From contig JBBPZZ010000186.1 of assembly GCA_038198445.1 (NCBI GenBank), positions 1-51,461 on the forward strand: a stretch of DNA of 51,461 bases, written 5' to 3'. Shown here in pieces: positions 23,899-32,164 of this stretch (positions are counted from its first letter, which is position 1; each line of letters opens with the position of its first letter). The translations under genes and the position numbers were made by a program. Origin of the DNA: JACDDK01 sp038198445. GTDB taxonomy: Bacteria; Actinomycetota; Rubrobacteria; Rubrobacterales; Rubrobacteraceae. Under the pieces are notes generated by a model, which was given only the letters and a program-made list of their open reading frames with translations, was not told the origin of the DNA and did no database searches.

Positions 23899-25497
23899 AT
23901 GCGCCCCGAGATAGCCCGGAGCCTGCGCGACACCATCGGCGACGCCCTCACCCGCTCCGTCGCGCGCAACCCGGAGAAGACCGCCCTCGTCTTCGGCGAC
24001 CGTTCCTGGACCTTCGCCGAACTGGACGCCGCCGTAAACCGGGTGGCGAACGCCCTGCTCGGTAGCGGTCTCGAAAACGGAGATCGGGTCGCCGCCTACG
24101 GCCGAAACTCGGATGCCTACGTCATCCTCTGGCTCGCCTGCGCCCGCGCCGGCCTAATCCACGTCCCCGTAAACTACGCCCTCACCGGCGACGAGCTACT
24201 CTATATCCTGGACCAATCGGGCGCGAAGATCCTCTTCCACGACCCGGCCCTCGCCGAAGCCGTAGACGCCGTGCGCGACCGCTCCAACGTGGAGCTACAC
24301 GGAACCATCCACGGCGGCGAAGACTTCGACCTGCTGGAGACCTCCCGGAGCGGTGACGCCTCGGAGCCGGAGGTGGACATCTCCGACACACAGGTGGTGC
24401 AACTCTTGTACACCTCCGGGACCACGGCGGCCCCGAAGGGCGCGATGATGACCCACCGGGCTTTTCTGGCTGAGTACGACGGGTGCATAACGTCCCTGGA
24501 CCAGGAGCGGGACGACCGCTCGCTGTGCGCGCTGCCGCTCTACCACTCCGCCCCGATGCACGTCCAGCTAATGCCGCTCATGCTCGTGGGGGCGACGAGC
24601 TACGTCGTACCGGCGCCGCTGCCGGAGGAGTGCTTCGCGGCCCTAGAGGAGCACCATGTAGTTAGCATGTTCGCGCCGCCGACGGTCTGGATCGGCTTTC
24701 TCAGGCATCCGGCGTTCGGGGAGCACGACCTGACGAGCCTCACGAAGCTCTACTACGGCGCATCCATAATGCCCGTCCCGATCCTGAAAGAGCTTCAGCG
24801 GCGACTTCCGAACGCGCGTCCGTACAACGGCTACGGGCAGAGTGAGATCGGTCCTCTAGCCACCGTGCTGCGTCCCGCGGACCACGGCGAGCGTCCTGCT
24901 TCCGCCGGGCGGCCGATCCTGAACGTCCGAACCCGCGTCGTGGACCCGGAGATGAACGACGCGCCGCCGGGCGAGCCCGGAGAGATAGTCCACCGCTCAC
25001 CGCAACTCATGGTCGGCTACTGGGAGAAGCCCGAGGAGACGGAGGAGGCCTTCGCGGGCGGCTGGTTCCACTCCGGCGACCTCGGCTACCTGGATGAGGG
25101 CGGCTACCTCTACGTCGTGGACCGGGTGAAGGACGTGATCAACACCGGCGGCGTCCTCGTCAGCGGGCGCGAGGTCGAAGACGCCCTCTACGACCACCCG
25201 TCCGTCTCCGAAGTCGCCGTAATCGCCCTGCCGGACCCGAAGTGGATCGAAGCCGTAACCGCCGTCGTCGCCCCGAAGGAAGACGCCGAACCGGACGGCG
25301 CCCTCGCGGTAGAGCTGCAAACCCACGCCCGCGGGCGCCTCGCCCCCTTCAAGGTCCCAAAGCACGTCTTCTTCGTAGACGACCTGCCGCGCAACACCGC
25401 CGGGAAGATCCTGAAAAGGGAACTGCGCGCCCGCTTCGCCGCCGAGGTCGAGGACGAGACCGCGGAGAACATCCCAACCGTCGAGGAGAAGCAATGA
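23899..25497 (+). CDS. Acyl-CoA synthetase 2 of three in tandem
   Basis: AMP-forming acyl-CoA ligase of 532 residues, from a different branch than its two neighbours. The P-loop reads LLYTSGTTAAPKGAMMTHR (one Gly-to-Ala change in the usual TTGxPKG), the A5 motif NGYGQSEIGP, and the hinge HSGDLGYLDEGGYLYVVDRVKD. The lysine motif is PRNTAGKILKRELR. Clearly active-site complete. The ATG at 23899 follows the previous stop by 11 bases, with only a weak ribosome binding site, so translational coupling is likely. Its TGA overlaps the ATG of the third synthetase (ATGA). Substrate unknown; FadK/short-chain or bile-acid-type CoA ligases are similar in pattern. Confidence 0.92.
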   Translation: MRPEIARSLRDTIGDALTRSVARNPEKTALVFGDRSWTFAELDAAVNRVANALLGSGLENGDRVAAYGRNSDAYVILWLACARAGLIHVPVNYALTGDELLYILDQSGAKILFHDPALAEAVDAVRDRSNVELHGTIHGGEDFDLLETSRSGDASEPEVDISDTQVVQLLYTSGTTAAPKGAMMTHRAFLAEYDGCITSLDQERDDRSLCALPLYHSAPMHVQLMPLMLVGATSYVVPAPLPEECFAALEEHHVVSMFAPPTVWIGFLRHPAFGEHDLTSLTKLYYGASIMPVPILKELQRRLPNARPYNGYGQSEIGPLATVLRPADHGERPASAGRPILNVRTRVVDPEMNDAPPGEPGEIVHRSPQLMVGYWEKPEETEEAFAGGWFHSGDLGYLDEGGYLYVVDRVKDVINTGGVLVSGREVEDALYDHPSVSEVAVIALPDPKWIEAVTAVVAPKEDAEPDGALAVELQTHARGRLAPFKVPKHVFFVDDLPRNTAGKILKRELRARFAAEVEDETAENIPTVEEKQ

Positions 25498-27116
25498 ACG
25501 GCCTGATGATGGACTACCAGCTAACCCTGCCCGCCATGATGCGCCGGGCCGAGCAACTCTACCCGAACAAGGAGATCGTGACCCGGAGGCCCGATAAATC
25601 CCTGCACCGCTACACCTACGCCGACTTCGTCTCCCGCGCCAAGAAGCTCGCCGTTGCCCTGCGGAAGCTCGGCATACAGGGCGGCGACCGGGTGGCGACC
25701 CTCTCCTGGAACCATCACCAGCACCTCGAAGCGTACTTCGGCATCCCCTCCGCCGGGGCGGTGCTTCATACCCTGAACCTCCGGCTCCACCCGGACGACC
25801 TGGCCTACATCGTGGATCACGCCGGGGACCGGGCGCTACTCGTGGACGAGTCGCTTCTGCCGCTCTACGAGAAGTTCCGGGAGCGGGTGAACCTGGAGCA
25901 CGTGATCGTAATCTCCGAGAACGGTGGCGTCCCAGACGGCATGCTCTCTTACGAAGACCTGCTCTCCGGCGCGGACGAGAGCGAGTTCGAGTACCCGGAC
26001 CTGGACGAGAAGCGGGCGGCGGCGATGTGCTACACCTCCGGGACAACGGGGCGGCCGAAAGGCGTGCTCTATTCGCACCGGGCGCTGGCGCTCCACTCGA
26101 TGGGCCATCTCGTGGCGGACGCGGTGGGACTCATGGAGCGGGACGTGATGCTGCCGGTAGTGCCGATGTTCCACGCCAACGCGTGGGGCTTCCCGTTCAG
26201 CGCGACCTTCACTGGCGCGAAGCAAGTCTTCCCTGGGCCACACCTTGACCCGCAGAGCCTGCTGGAGTTGTTCGAGGGCGAGAAGGTAACCGTCACGGCG
26301 GGAGTGCCGACGATCTGGCTCGGCATACTCCAGACGTTGGACAAAGACCCCGGAACCTACGATCTGTCCGCGATGCGGACGATGGTCGTCGGTGGCGCGG
26401 CGGCGCCGGAGGGTATGATCCGGGCCTACGACCAGCGCCACGGCCTGCACGTCCTCCAGGGCTGGGGAATGACCGAGACGAGTCCACTGGGAACCACGGC
26501 GTACCTGACGAGCGACCTCGACAGCGTTTCCGAGGACGAGCGCTACCGCTACCGGGCCAAGCAGGGCTTCCCGATGCCGTTCGTGGAGATACGGGCGCGC
26601 GGCGACGAGGGGATCGTCCCCTGGGACGGCGAGTCGATGGGCGAGCTGGAGATACGGGGACCCTGGATCGCCTCCGCCTACTACGACTCCCCTGAATCCG
26701 ACGAGAAGTTCACTGACGACGGCTGGCTCAAGACCGGCGACATCGTCACCATCGACCGGCGCGGCTACATCGAGATAAAAGACCGGACCAAAGATCTAAT
26801 AAAAAGTGGTGGAGAGTGGATCTCCTCCGTCGCGTTAGAGAACGCCTTGATGGCCCATCCGACGGTCGCCGAAGCAGCCGTCATCGCCATACCGGACGAC
26901 AGGTGGCAGGAGCGTCCCCTGGCCGCCGTCGTGCTCAAGGAAGGCGAAAGCGTGAGCGTGGAGGAGTTGATCTCCTCCCTGGAACCAGACTTCGCCCGTT
27001 GGTGGCTGCCAGACCGGGTCGAGTTCGTGGATGAGGTCCCCAAGACCTCCGTCGGCAAGTTCAAGAAGAGCGAGCTCCGCGAACGGTTCGCGAGCCAGGT
27101 CTCCACCGACGTCTAA
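25494..27116 (+). CDS. Acyl-CoA synthetase 3 of three in tandem
   Basis: AMP-forming acyl-CoA ligase of 540 residues, paralogue of the first synthetase. It shares HRYTYADFVSRAKKL, CYTSGTTGRPKGVLYSHR, WGMTETSPLGT, the GDEGIVPWDGESMGELE stretch, SGGEWISS and a C-terminal lysine motif KTSVGKFKKSELRE. The ATG at 25494 lies inside the preceding stop (ATGA), with GAGGAG five bases upstream. Differences from synthetase 1 cluster in the acyl-pocket region (residues about 200-300), so the two may prefer different chains. At the DNA level a 60-base stretch (26592-26651) is identical to 23363-23422 and about 45 bases near the N-terminus also match, indicating recent duplication or gene conversion. Confidence 0.92.
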   Translation: MNGLMMDYQLTLPAMMRRAEQLYPNKEIVTRRPDKSLHRYTYADFVSRAKKLAVALRKLGIQGGDRVATLSWNHHQHLEAYFGIPSAGAVLHTLNLRLHPDDLAYIVDHAGDRALLVDESLLPLYEKFRERVNLEHVIVISENGGVPDGMLSYEDLLSGADESEFEYPDLDEKRAAAMCYTSGTTGRPKGVLYSHRALALHSMGHLVADAVGLMERDVMLPVVPMFHANAWGFPFSATFTGAKQVFPGPHLDPQSLLELFEGEKVTVTAGVPTIWLGILQTLDKDPGTYDLSAMRTMVVGGAAAPEGMIRAYDQRHGLHVLQGWGMTETSPLGTTAYLTSDLDSVSEDERYRYRAKQGFPMPFVEIRARGDEGIVPWDGESMGELEIRGPWIASAYYDSPESDEKFTDDGWLKTGDIVTIDRRGYIEIKDRTKDLIKSGGEWISSVALENALMAHPTVAEAAVIAIPDDRWQERPLAAVVLKEGESVSVEELISSLEPDFARWWLPDRVEFVDEVPKTSVGKFKKSELRERFASQVSTDV

Positions 27117-27155
27117 AATACACGGCGTGTCCGGCACCGAAAACGAGGAGCGCGC

Positions 27156-27899
27156 GTGAAGGTAATAGGAGCCGGCTTCGGCCGGACAGGAACGATGTCG
27201 CTGAAGACGGCGTTGGAGGAGTTGGGCTTCGGACCGTGCTACCACATGACCGAAGTCTTCGAGCACCCGGAGCACGCGGACCTCTGGCTGGCCGCCTGGC
27301 AAGGGGAACCCGTGGACTGGGATAGGTTCCTCGACGGTTACGAGTCGCTGGTGGACTGGCCCGCCTGCACGTTCTATGGGGAACTCCTCGAACATTACCC
27401 CGATGCAAAGGTGCTTCTAAGCGTCCGGGAACCGGAGAGGTGGTACGAGAGCACCAGGAGCACCATATACGAGTTGAGCAATATTCCCACCCGCTCCGCG
27501 CTCTCCCGCGCGACCTTCTACCTCATAGGGCTCATCGTACCCGGCATAACCGCGATCGGGCCGATGGCGCAAGAGATCATCTGGAACGGCACATTCGATG
27601 GTAACTTCGAGGACAGGAGCCACGCGATAGGCGTCTTCGAGCGTCACAGCGAAGCAGTCCGTCAGCGCGTACCGGCGGACAGACTGCTCGTATACGAGGT
27701 AAAGGAAGGCTGGGGACCTCTGTGCGAGTTCCTCGGTGTCGCGGTTCCGGAGGAACCATTCCCGCGCCTCAACGACAATGCGGAGATGCGGCGTAGAGTG
27801 TTGGGGCTTCGGGCAATATCCTTTACAGCGCCGGCTGTTCTGGCTCTGCTGGCCGTTCTAACGGCTATCCTGATAACCGTCAGCCGGGGCGACCCGTAA
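27156..27899 (+). CDS. Sulfotransferase-family protein with C-terminal membrane helix
   Basis: P-loop protein of 247 residues of the sulfotransferase family (Sulfotransfer_4-like). The PAPS 5'-phosphosulfate-binding loop is at the very N-terminus: GAGFGRTGTMSLKTALEELGF (residues 5-25). The 3'-phosphate-binding segment appears as VLLSVREPERWYES (near residue 87). After the catalytic domain and LVYEVKEGWGPLCEFLG comes a hydrophobic helix at residues about 219-241 and a short basic end, so the enzyme is tail-anchored to the membrane. GTG start with GAGGAG five bases upstream. It sits between the third synthetase and a CocE-type hydrolase in one operon. A membrane lipid or polyketide-like acceptor is plausible but inferred; PAPS could come from the APS kinase at 16470. 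Confidence 0.88.
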   Translation: MKVIGAGFGRTGTMSLKTALEELGFGPCYHMTEVFEHPEHADLWLAAWQGEPVDWDRFLDGYESLVDWPACTFYGELLEHYPDAKVLLSVREPERWYESTRSTIYELSNIPTRSALSRATFYLIGLIVPGITAIGPMAQEIIWNGTFDGNFEDRSHAIGVFERHSEAVRQRVPADRLLVYEVKEGWGPLCEFLGVAVPEEPFPRLNDNAEMRRRVLGLRAISFTAPAVLALLAVLTAILITVSRGDP

Positions 27900-27926
27900 C
27901 CCGATAAGTTTACGAGCAGGAGGCAG

Positions 27927-29681
27927 ATGAGCCCTACACGCGAGATCCTCATCCAGAAAAACATCCCCGCCGAGATGCGCGACGGCACTATGCTCATGTC
28001 CAACGTATACCGTCCCGGAGGCGACGCCGCTGACGGAGAATACCCGGTCCTTTTGACCCGTCAGCCCTACGGCAAGGACCTCGCCCTGGCGACAGGCTAC
28101 CTCGACCCGGTAAAGCTCGCCGAGCGCGGCTACATCGTCGTCATCCAGGACGTGCGGGGCCGGTATGCCTCGGAGGGCGAGTGGGACCCCTCCGTCCACG
28201 AGTTCGAGGACGGCTACGACACCGTGGAGTGGGCGGCGAAGCTGCCGGGTTCTAATGGGGAGGTGGGGATGTACGGAGTCTCGTACTTCGGGATGACCCA
28301 GTGGCAGGCCGCGGTCATGCAGCCGCCGTCCCTGAAGAGCATGGCGCCGGGGATCACCTGGGGCAACTATCTGAACAGCTCCCAGATACGTGGCGGCGTA
28401 AGGGAACTGGGCCTGCGCTACTACTGGTCGGAGGCAGTCATCGCGCCGGACGCCCTGATCCGGAAGTACCGCGAAGACCGCGAGGAACTCGGCAAGCAAC
28501 TCCCCGAACTCGTCGGCGTCATAGATAGCGTCCCGGAAGGCTACGGGACCCTGCCGCTGCAGGAGATGCCGAACCCCGGCGGCGTCGTGCCGTTCATGTT
28601 CGCCTCGATGGAGCACGGCATCGACAGCGAGGTCTGGCAGTACCTCAACATCGACGGCCGGTACGAAAACGTCGAGGTCCCAACCTTCCACATCACCTGC
28701 TGGTACGACATCTTCACCGGGGAGTCGATCAAGCAGTACGAGATCATGAAAGACCTTGCCAAAGAACGCGGCGCCTCTCCCCCGCGCCTGCTCGTCGGCC
28801 CGTGGACCCACGGCAACTTCTCGAACACCGTCGGAGATTTGGACTTCGGCTTCGCAAGCTCCGGCATCTTCCTGAACTACAAAGGCGACCTGACCGATTA
28901 CCACCTCCGCTGGTTCGACGCAACCCTCAAAGGGAACGAAGAGGCTCTCGACGGCCAGCCCCCGGTCGAGGTCTTCGTGATGGGCGAGAACCGCTGGCGC
29001 GGCTACGACGAGTGGCCCGTCCCCGGCTCGCGCGAAGAGAACTGGTACCTGCAAGCGAGTGGCGCTCTCTCCCGCGAGGAGCCAGCCCGGAGCGACCCCG
29101 ACGAGTACGACTACGATCCGAAAGACCCCGTTCCCACCATCGGCGGCGGCTTGCTGATGCCGGCTATCTACCGCGCCGGAGCCCGTGACCAGCGCCCGAA
29201 CGAGGACTGTCCGGACGTGCTCGTCTACACGAGCGAGGCGCTGGAGAAGGACTACACAGTGATCGGGAACGTGTACGCGACCCTCTTCGCCGCCTCCTCG
29301 GCGGTGGACACGGACTTCGTGGCGCGGCTCGTGGACGTGTACCCGGACGGGCGGGCCATCGGGGTGACGGACGGGATCCTCCGGGCCAGCGCCCGCGAGA
29401 GCTACCCGTCGCCCGGAGTTATAGAGGCGAAAGCGCCTTCGCCCATCGAGCCGGACGAGGTGTACGAATACTTCATAGACCTGTGGGCGACAGGCATCAC
29501 CTTCCAGGCCGGACATCGGATACGGGTGGAGATCACCTCAAGCTCCTTCCCCCGCTGGGACCGTAACCTGAACACCGGCGAGGACACGCTAGTTTCGTCT
29601 CACTCGGAGGTCGCCCGCCAGAGCATCTTCCACGACCCCGAGCGTCCGAGCCGTATTACTCTCACGACTGTAGATAGATAA
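27927..29681 (+). CDS. CocE/NonD-family hydrolase (cocaine esterase/X-Pro dipeptidyl peptidase type)
   Basis: Serine hydrolase of 584 residues. The N-terminal alpha/beta domain has the lead DGTMLMSNVYRPGGDAADGE, the oxyanion region LTRQPYGKD, and the nucleophile Ser in GVSYFGMTQW. The Asp is likely in WYDIFTGES and the His in GPWTHGN. The C-terminal jelly-roll (X-Pro peptidase C domain) ends with FPRWDRNLNTGED and a HDPERPSRI terminus. It hydrolyses esters or N-acylated dipeptides; no signal peptide, so probably cytosolic. The ribosome binding site AGGAGG is three bases from the ATG. It lies 27 bases after the sulfotransferase. A second copy of its last 20 codons, diverged, is found 490 bases downstream (see the remnant at 30168). 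Confidence 0.93.
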   Translation: MSPTREILIQKNIPAEMRDGTMLMSNVYRPGGDAADGEYPVLLTRQPYGKDLALATGYLDPVKLAERGYIVVIQDVRGRYASEGEWDPSVHEFEDGYDTVEWAAKLPGSNGEVGMYGVSYFGMTQWQAAVMQPPSLKSMAPGITWGNYLNSSQIRGGVRELGLRYYWSEAVIAPDALIRKYREDREELGKQLPELVGVIDSVPEGYGTLPLQEMPNPGGVVPFMFASMEHGIDSEVWQYLNIDGRYENVEVPTFHITCWYDIFTGESIKQYEIMKDLAKERGASPPRLLVGPWTHGNFSNTVGDLDFGFASSGIFLNYKGDLTDYHLRWFDATLKGNEEALDGQPPVEVFVMGENRWRGYDEWPVPGSREENWYLQASGALSREEPARSDPDEYDYDPKDPVPTIGGGLLMPAIYRAGARDQRPNEDCPDVLVYTSEALEKDYTVIGNVYATLFAASSAVDTDFVARLVDVYPDGRAIGVTDGILRASARESYPSPGVIEAKAPSPIEPDEVYEYFIDLWATGITFQAGHRIRVEITSSSFPRWDRNLNTGEDTLVSSHSEVARQSIFHDPERPSRITLTTVDR

Positions 29682-29714
29682 CGAGTTGATTGTGCCAGAG
29701 TAGAAGGGAACAAG

Positions 29715-30149
29715 GTGACATCTTACAGAGTTCTGAGCGTCGAAAGCGGACCTTATCTATCCGTCTCAATACTAATAGAAGAGGAAGCGGACAAGGACCA
29801 ACTACGGGCTATCGTCAAACATATAGCTAAGGAACAGAACGCAAGGCACGTGGGATTCGTCGACTATGCAGAGCTTGAAGGATATGGATACTCACTCAGT
29901 TATTGGAACGATGATGTCTCACATCTCAAGGAAAAGAACTGGTCCGAACGTCCTAGTCAAGAAGAGGTTGACACTTACGTGGTTTGGCGAGAAACCTTGA
30001 GCGCACTTAGGCAGGACTCAATAGGCAAGCACCTGCATCTTGTTGTCGAAGAAGATACAAGCACAGACGCTACGGCAAGTAAGTTGAACAGGAATAGCGC
30101 GGAAGTACAAGCTGCTATAGAGAAGGTCACCTCTTGGATAGAAGATTGA
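29715..30149 (+). CDS. Hypothetical protein in an AT-rich insert
   Basis: A 144-residue protein, not recognised. It is soluble, mixed alpha/beta, with no signal peptide or membrane helix: residues 1-22 form strands (VLSVESGPYLSVSILIEEE), then a helix, a strand HVGFVDYAEL, and an acidic C-terminal helix SAEVQAAIEKVTSWIED. The base composition is foreign: two sample lines inside it are 48% and 38% G+C by hand count, against about 65% in the flanking genes. GTG start preceded by AAGGGAACAAG. It splits the acyl-CoA operon between the CocE hydrolase and the thiolase and is followed by a displaced CocE tail. That points to acquisition by insertion. It could encode an immunity-type or other accessory protein; no function is claimed. 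Confidence 0.7.
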   Translation: MTSYRVLSVESGPYLSVSILIEEEADKDQLRAIVKHIAKEQNARHVGFVDYAELEGYGYSLSYWNDDVSHLKEKNWSERPSQEEVDTYVVWRETLSALRQDSIGKHLHLVVEEDTSTDATASKLNRNSAEVQAAIEKVTSWIED

Positions 30150-30167
30150 TCTCTTGACTCTGATCAC

Positions 30168-30230
30168 TAGAACATCTTCCACGACCCCGAGTATCTGCGA
30201 CGTATTACACTCCCCGTAGTCGAAGGTTAG
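30168..30230 (+). pseudogene. Displaced 3' end of a CocE-type hydrolase gene
   Basis: The frame at 30171-30230 reads NIFHDPEYLRRITLPVVEG and then stops. It aligns with the last residues of the CocE protein (SIFHDPERPSRITL and VDR-stop at 29622-29681), with 18 identical bases, atcttccacgaccccgag, at 29625 and 30174. No start or upstream domain is present. It is the scar of a second or the original CocE 3' end, left nine bases before the thiolase start. Confidence 0.8.
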
Positions 30231-30239
30231 GAGAGCGTC

Positions 30240-31418
30240 ATGGCAGAAGCCGTAATCCTCGAAGCAGTCCGCACCCCGTTCGGCAGGCGTGGCGGCGCGT
30301 TCCGGGAAGTCCGTCCCGATGCGCTGCTGGCGCGCGTGCTCGAAGGTCTCGTGGAGCGCGCCGGAATCGACCCCGAGAAGGTCGAGGACGTGGTGAACGG
30401 GACCGTCACCCAGGCCGGAGAGCAGGGCGCGAACGTCGGCAGGCTGGGTGTGATGCTCGCGGGCTTCCCGGTCACGGTCCCGGCCGTCTCGATCAACAGG
30501 ATGTGTGGATCCAGCCAGCAAGCGGTTCACTTCGCCTCCCAGGCAATCGCCGCCGGAGACATCGACTACGCCATAGGCTCGGGCGTGGAGAGCATGACGC
30601 GAGTCCCGATGTTCAGCGACCTCGGCGGCGTCCCGGATGCTGGATCCGGCGGGTACGCGCTGCTCAACCCGGACCTGCTGGAGAAGCAGGAGTTGATCCA
30701 CCAGGGCGAGAGCGCCGAGCGGATCGCAGACAAGTGGAAGATCTCTCGCGAAGACGTTGACGCCCTCTCCACCGAGAGCCACCGCCGGGCTGGCGAGGCC
30801 GCCCGCGAGGGACGCAACAAAGAAATTCTGCCAACCCCAGGGCTGGATACAGACGGCAATCCGACGGAACTAACGAGCGACGAGGGAATCCGGGGCGTTC
30901 TGGACCCGGAGAAGATGGCGGGCCTCAAGACCGTCTTCCGCCCCGATGGAAACGGCGTCGTAACTGCCGGGAACTCGTCCCAGATCTCCGACGGCGCCTC
31001 CGCCGTCCTCGTAGGCGACCGCAAGGCAGCAGAGGCCGACGGCCTGCGTCCGAGAGCCCGTTTCCTAGCACGAGTGGCGGTCGGCGACGACCCGGCTATG
31101 CAGCTAACCGGCGTCATTCCGGCGACGCGCCTCGCGCTCAAGAAGTCTGGCATGAGCATCCAGGACCTGGATTGGATCGAGATAAACGAGGCTTTCGCCA
31201 CCGTCGTCCTATCCTGGGCTGACGAGTTGAACCCCGACATGGACAAGGTCAATCCGTGGGGCGGCGCGATAGCGCACGGACATCCGCTCGGAGCGACGGG
31301 CGCGGGCTTAATGGCGAAGATGCTCGCGGGCCTCGAAGCCACTGATGGGCAGATCGGGCTGCAGGTCATGTGCATCGGTCACGGTATGTCCACCGCCACC
31401 ATCATCGAGCGTATCTGA
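30240..31418 (+). CDS. Acetyl-CoA acetyltransferase (FadA-like thiolase)
   Basis: Thiolase of 392 residues. Acyl Cys in NRMCGSSQQ (about residue 89), NEAFAT, His in GHPLGATGAGL and the C-terminal Cys in MCIGHGMSTATI, where the second Cys motif reads CIGHG rather than the usual CIGGG. The CIGHG variant is a minor deviation within the family. It would cleave 3-ketoacyl-CoAs in beta-oxidation. The ribosome binding site is GGAGAG right after the CocE remnant. Its TGA overlaps the ATG of the following SDR (TGATG), so they are co-translated. This pairing of thiolase and SDR-type 3-hydroxyacyl-CoA dehydrogenase supplies the last two steps for the acids activated by the operon's three synthetases. 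Confidence 0.93.
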   Translation: MAEAVILEAVRTPFGRRGGAFREVRPDALLARVLEGLVERAGIDPEKVEDVVNGTVTQAGEQGANVGRLGVMLAGFPVTVPAVSINRMCGSSQQAVHFASQAIAAGDIDYAIGSGVESMTRVPMFSDLGGVPDAGSGGYALLNPDLLEKQELIHQGESAERIADKWKISREDVDALSTESHRRAGEAAREGRNKEILPTPGLDTDGNPTELTSDEGIRGVLDPEKMAGLKTVFRPDGNGVVTAGNSSQISDGASAVLVGDRKAAEADGLRPRARFLARVAVGDDPAMQLTGVIPATRLALKKSGMSIQDLDWIEINEAFATVVLSWADELNPDMDKVNPWGGAIAHGHPLGATGAGLMAKMLAGLEATDGQIGLQVMCIGHGMSTATIIERI

Positions 31419-32164
31419 TGGAAATCCAGGGAAGGACCTTCCTCGTCACCGGCGGCGGTTCCGGTCTCGGCGCGGCTACCGTCCATGTGCTCTCCGAAGC
31501 CGGAGCGAACGTCGTGATCTGCGATCTGCGCGGAGAGGATGCTGGATCCAACACCCGCTTCGTCGAGACTGACGTGACGGACGAAGCCAGCGTCCGGTCC
31601 GCCATAAACACCGCCGTTGAAGAGTTCGGTGGACTACACGGCGCGATCAACTGCGCCGGTATCGCCATTGCGGAGAAGACCCTCGGCAGAGAGGAACCGC
31701 ATGCTCTGGACTCGTTCTCGAAGGTCATACACGTCAATCTCATTGGCACCTTCAACGTAATTCGGCTCTCCGCTGAGGCCATGCGGAAGAACGAGCCGAC
31801 GGAAGGCGGCGAGCGTGGGGTCATCGTCAACACGGCATCGGTCGCGGCGTTCGATGGTCAGGTCGGGCAGGCCGCCTACTCGGCCTCCAAGGGCGGCGTC
31901 GTCGCCATGACCCTGCCCATCGCCCGGGATCTCGCGCAAAGCGGCATCCGGGTCATGACTATCGCTCCAGGCATCTTCGACACCGCCATGCTCGCCGGTC
32001 TCCCGGAGGAGGCCCGCGAGTCTCTAGGCAACCAAGTCCCCTTCCCTTCGCGCCTCGGCCGCCCGGATGAGTACGCGGCTCTCGCGCGGCACATAATCGA
32101 GAACGAGATGCTCAACGGCGAGGTCATCCGGCTGGACGGCGCGATCCGAATGGCTCCCCGCTAG
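31418..32164 (+). CDS. SDR-family 3-hydroxyacyl-CoA dehydrogenase (type II-like)
   Basis: Short-chain dehydrogenase of 248 residues. NAD-binding turn TGGGSGLGAATV, Asp after strand 2 (VICDLRGED), NCAGIAIAEKT, catalytic Ser in NTASVAAFDGQ and Tyr-Lys in YSASKGG. The phrase RVMTIAPGIFDTAMLAGLPEEARESLG and the end GEVIRLDGAIRMAPR are those of the 17-beta-HSD10-like 3-hydroxyacyl-CoA dehydrogenases, which oxidise 3-hydroxyacyl-CoA to 3-ketoacyl-CoA with NAD. The ATG at 31418 overlaps the thiolase stop. Its stop overlaps by four bases the convergent interrupted gene at 32161. It closes the plus-strand acyl-CoA operon. Confidence 0.92.
   Translation: MEIQGRTFLVTGGGSGLGAATVHVLSEAGANVVICDLRGEDAGSNTRFVETDVTDEASVRSAINTAVEEFGGLHGAINCAGIAIAEKTLGREEPHALDSFSKVIHVNLIGTFNVIRLSAEAMRKNEPTEGGERGVIVNTASVAAFDGQVGQAAYSASKGGVVAMTLPIARDLAQSGIRVMTIAPGIFDTAMLAGLPEEARESLGNQVPFPSRLGRPDEYAALARHIIENEMLNGEVIRLDGAIRMAPR

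Noticed and set aside
27858..29516. Minus-strand frame of 552 codons opposite the CocE gene
   Set aside because: Antisense shadow of a gene with all catalytic motifs; composition is Val/Asp/Arg-rich without domains.
29715..30149. The AT-rich insert as an insertion sequence or transposase
   Set aside because: No transposase motif, no terminal inverted repeats and no target duplication were seen; only the CocE 3' end is repeated.
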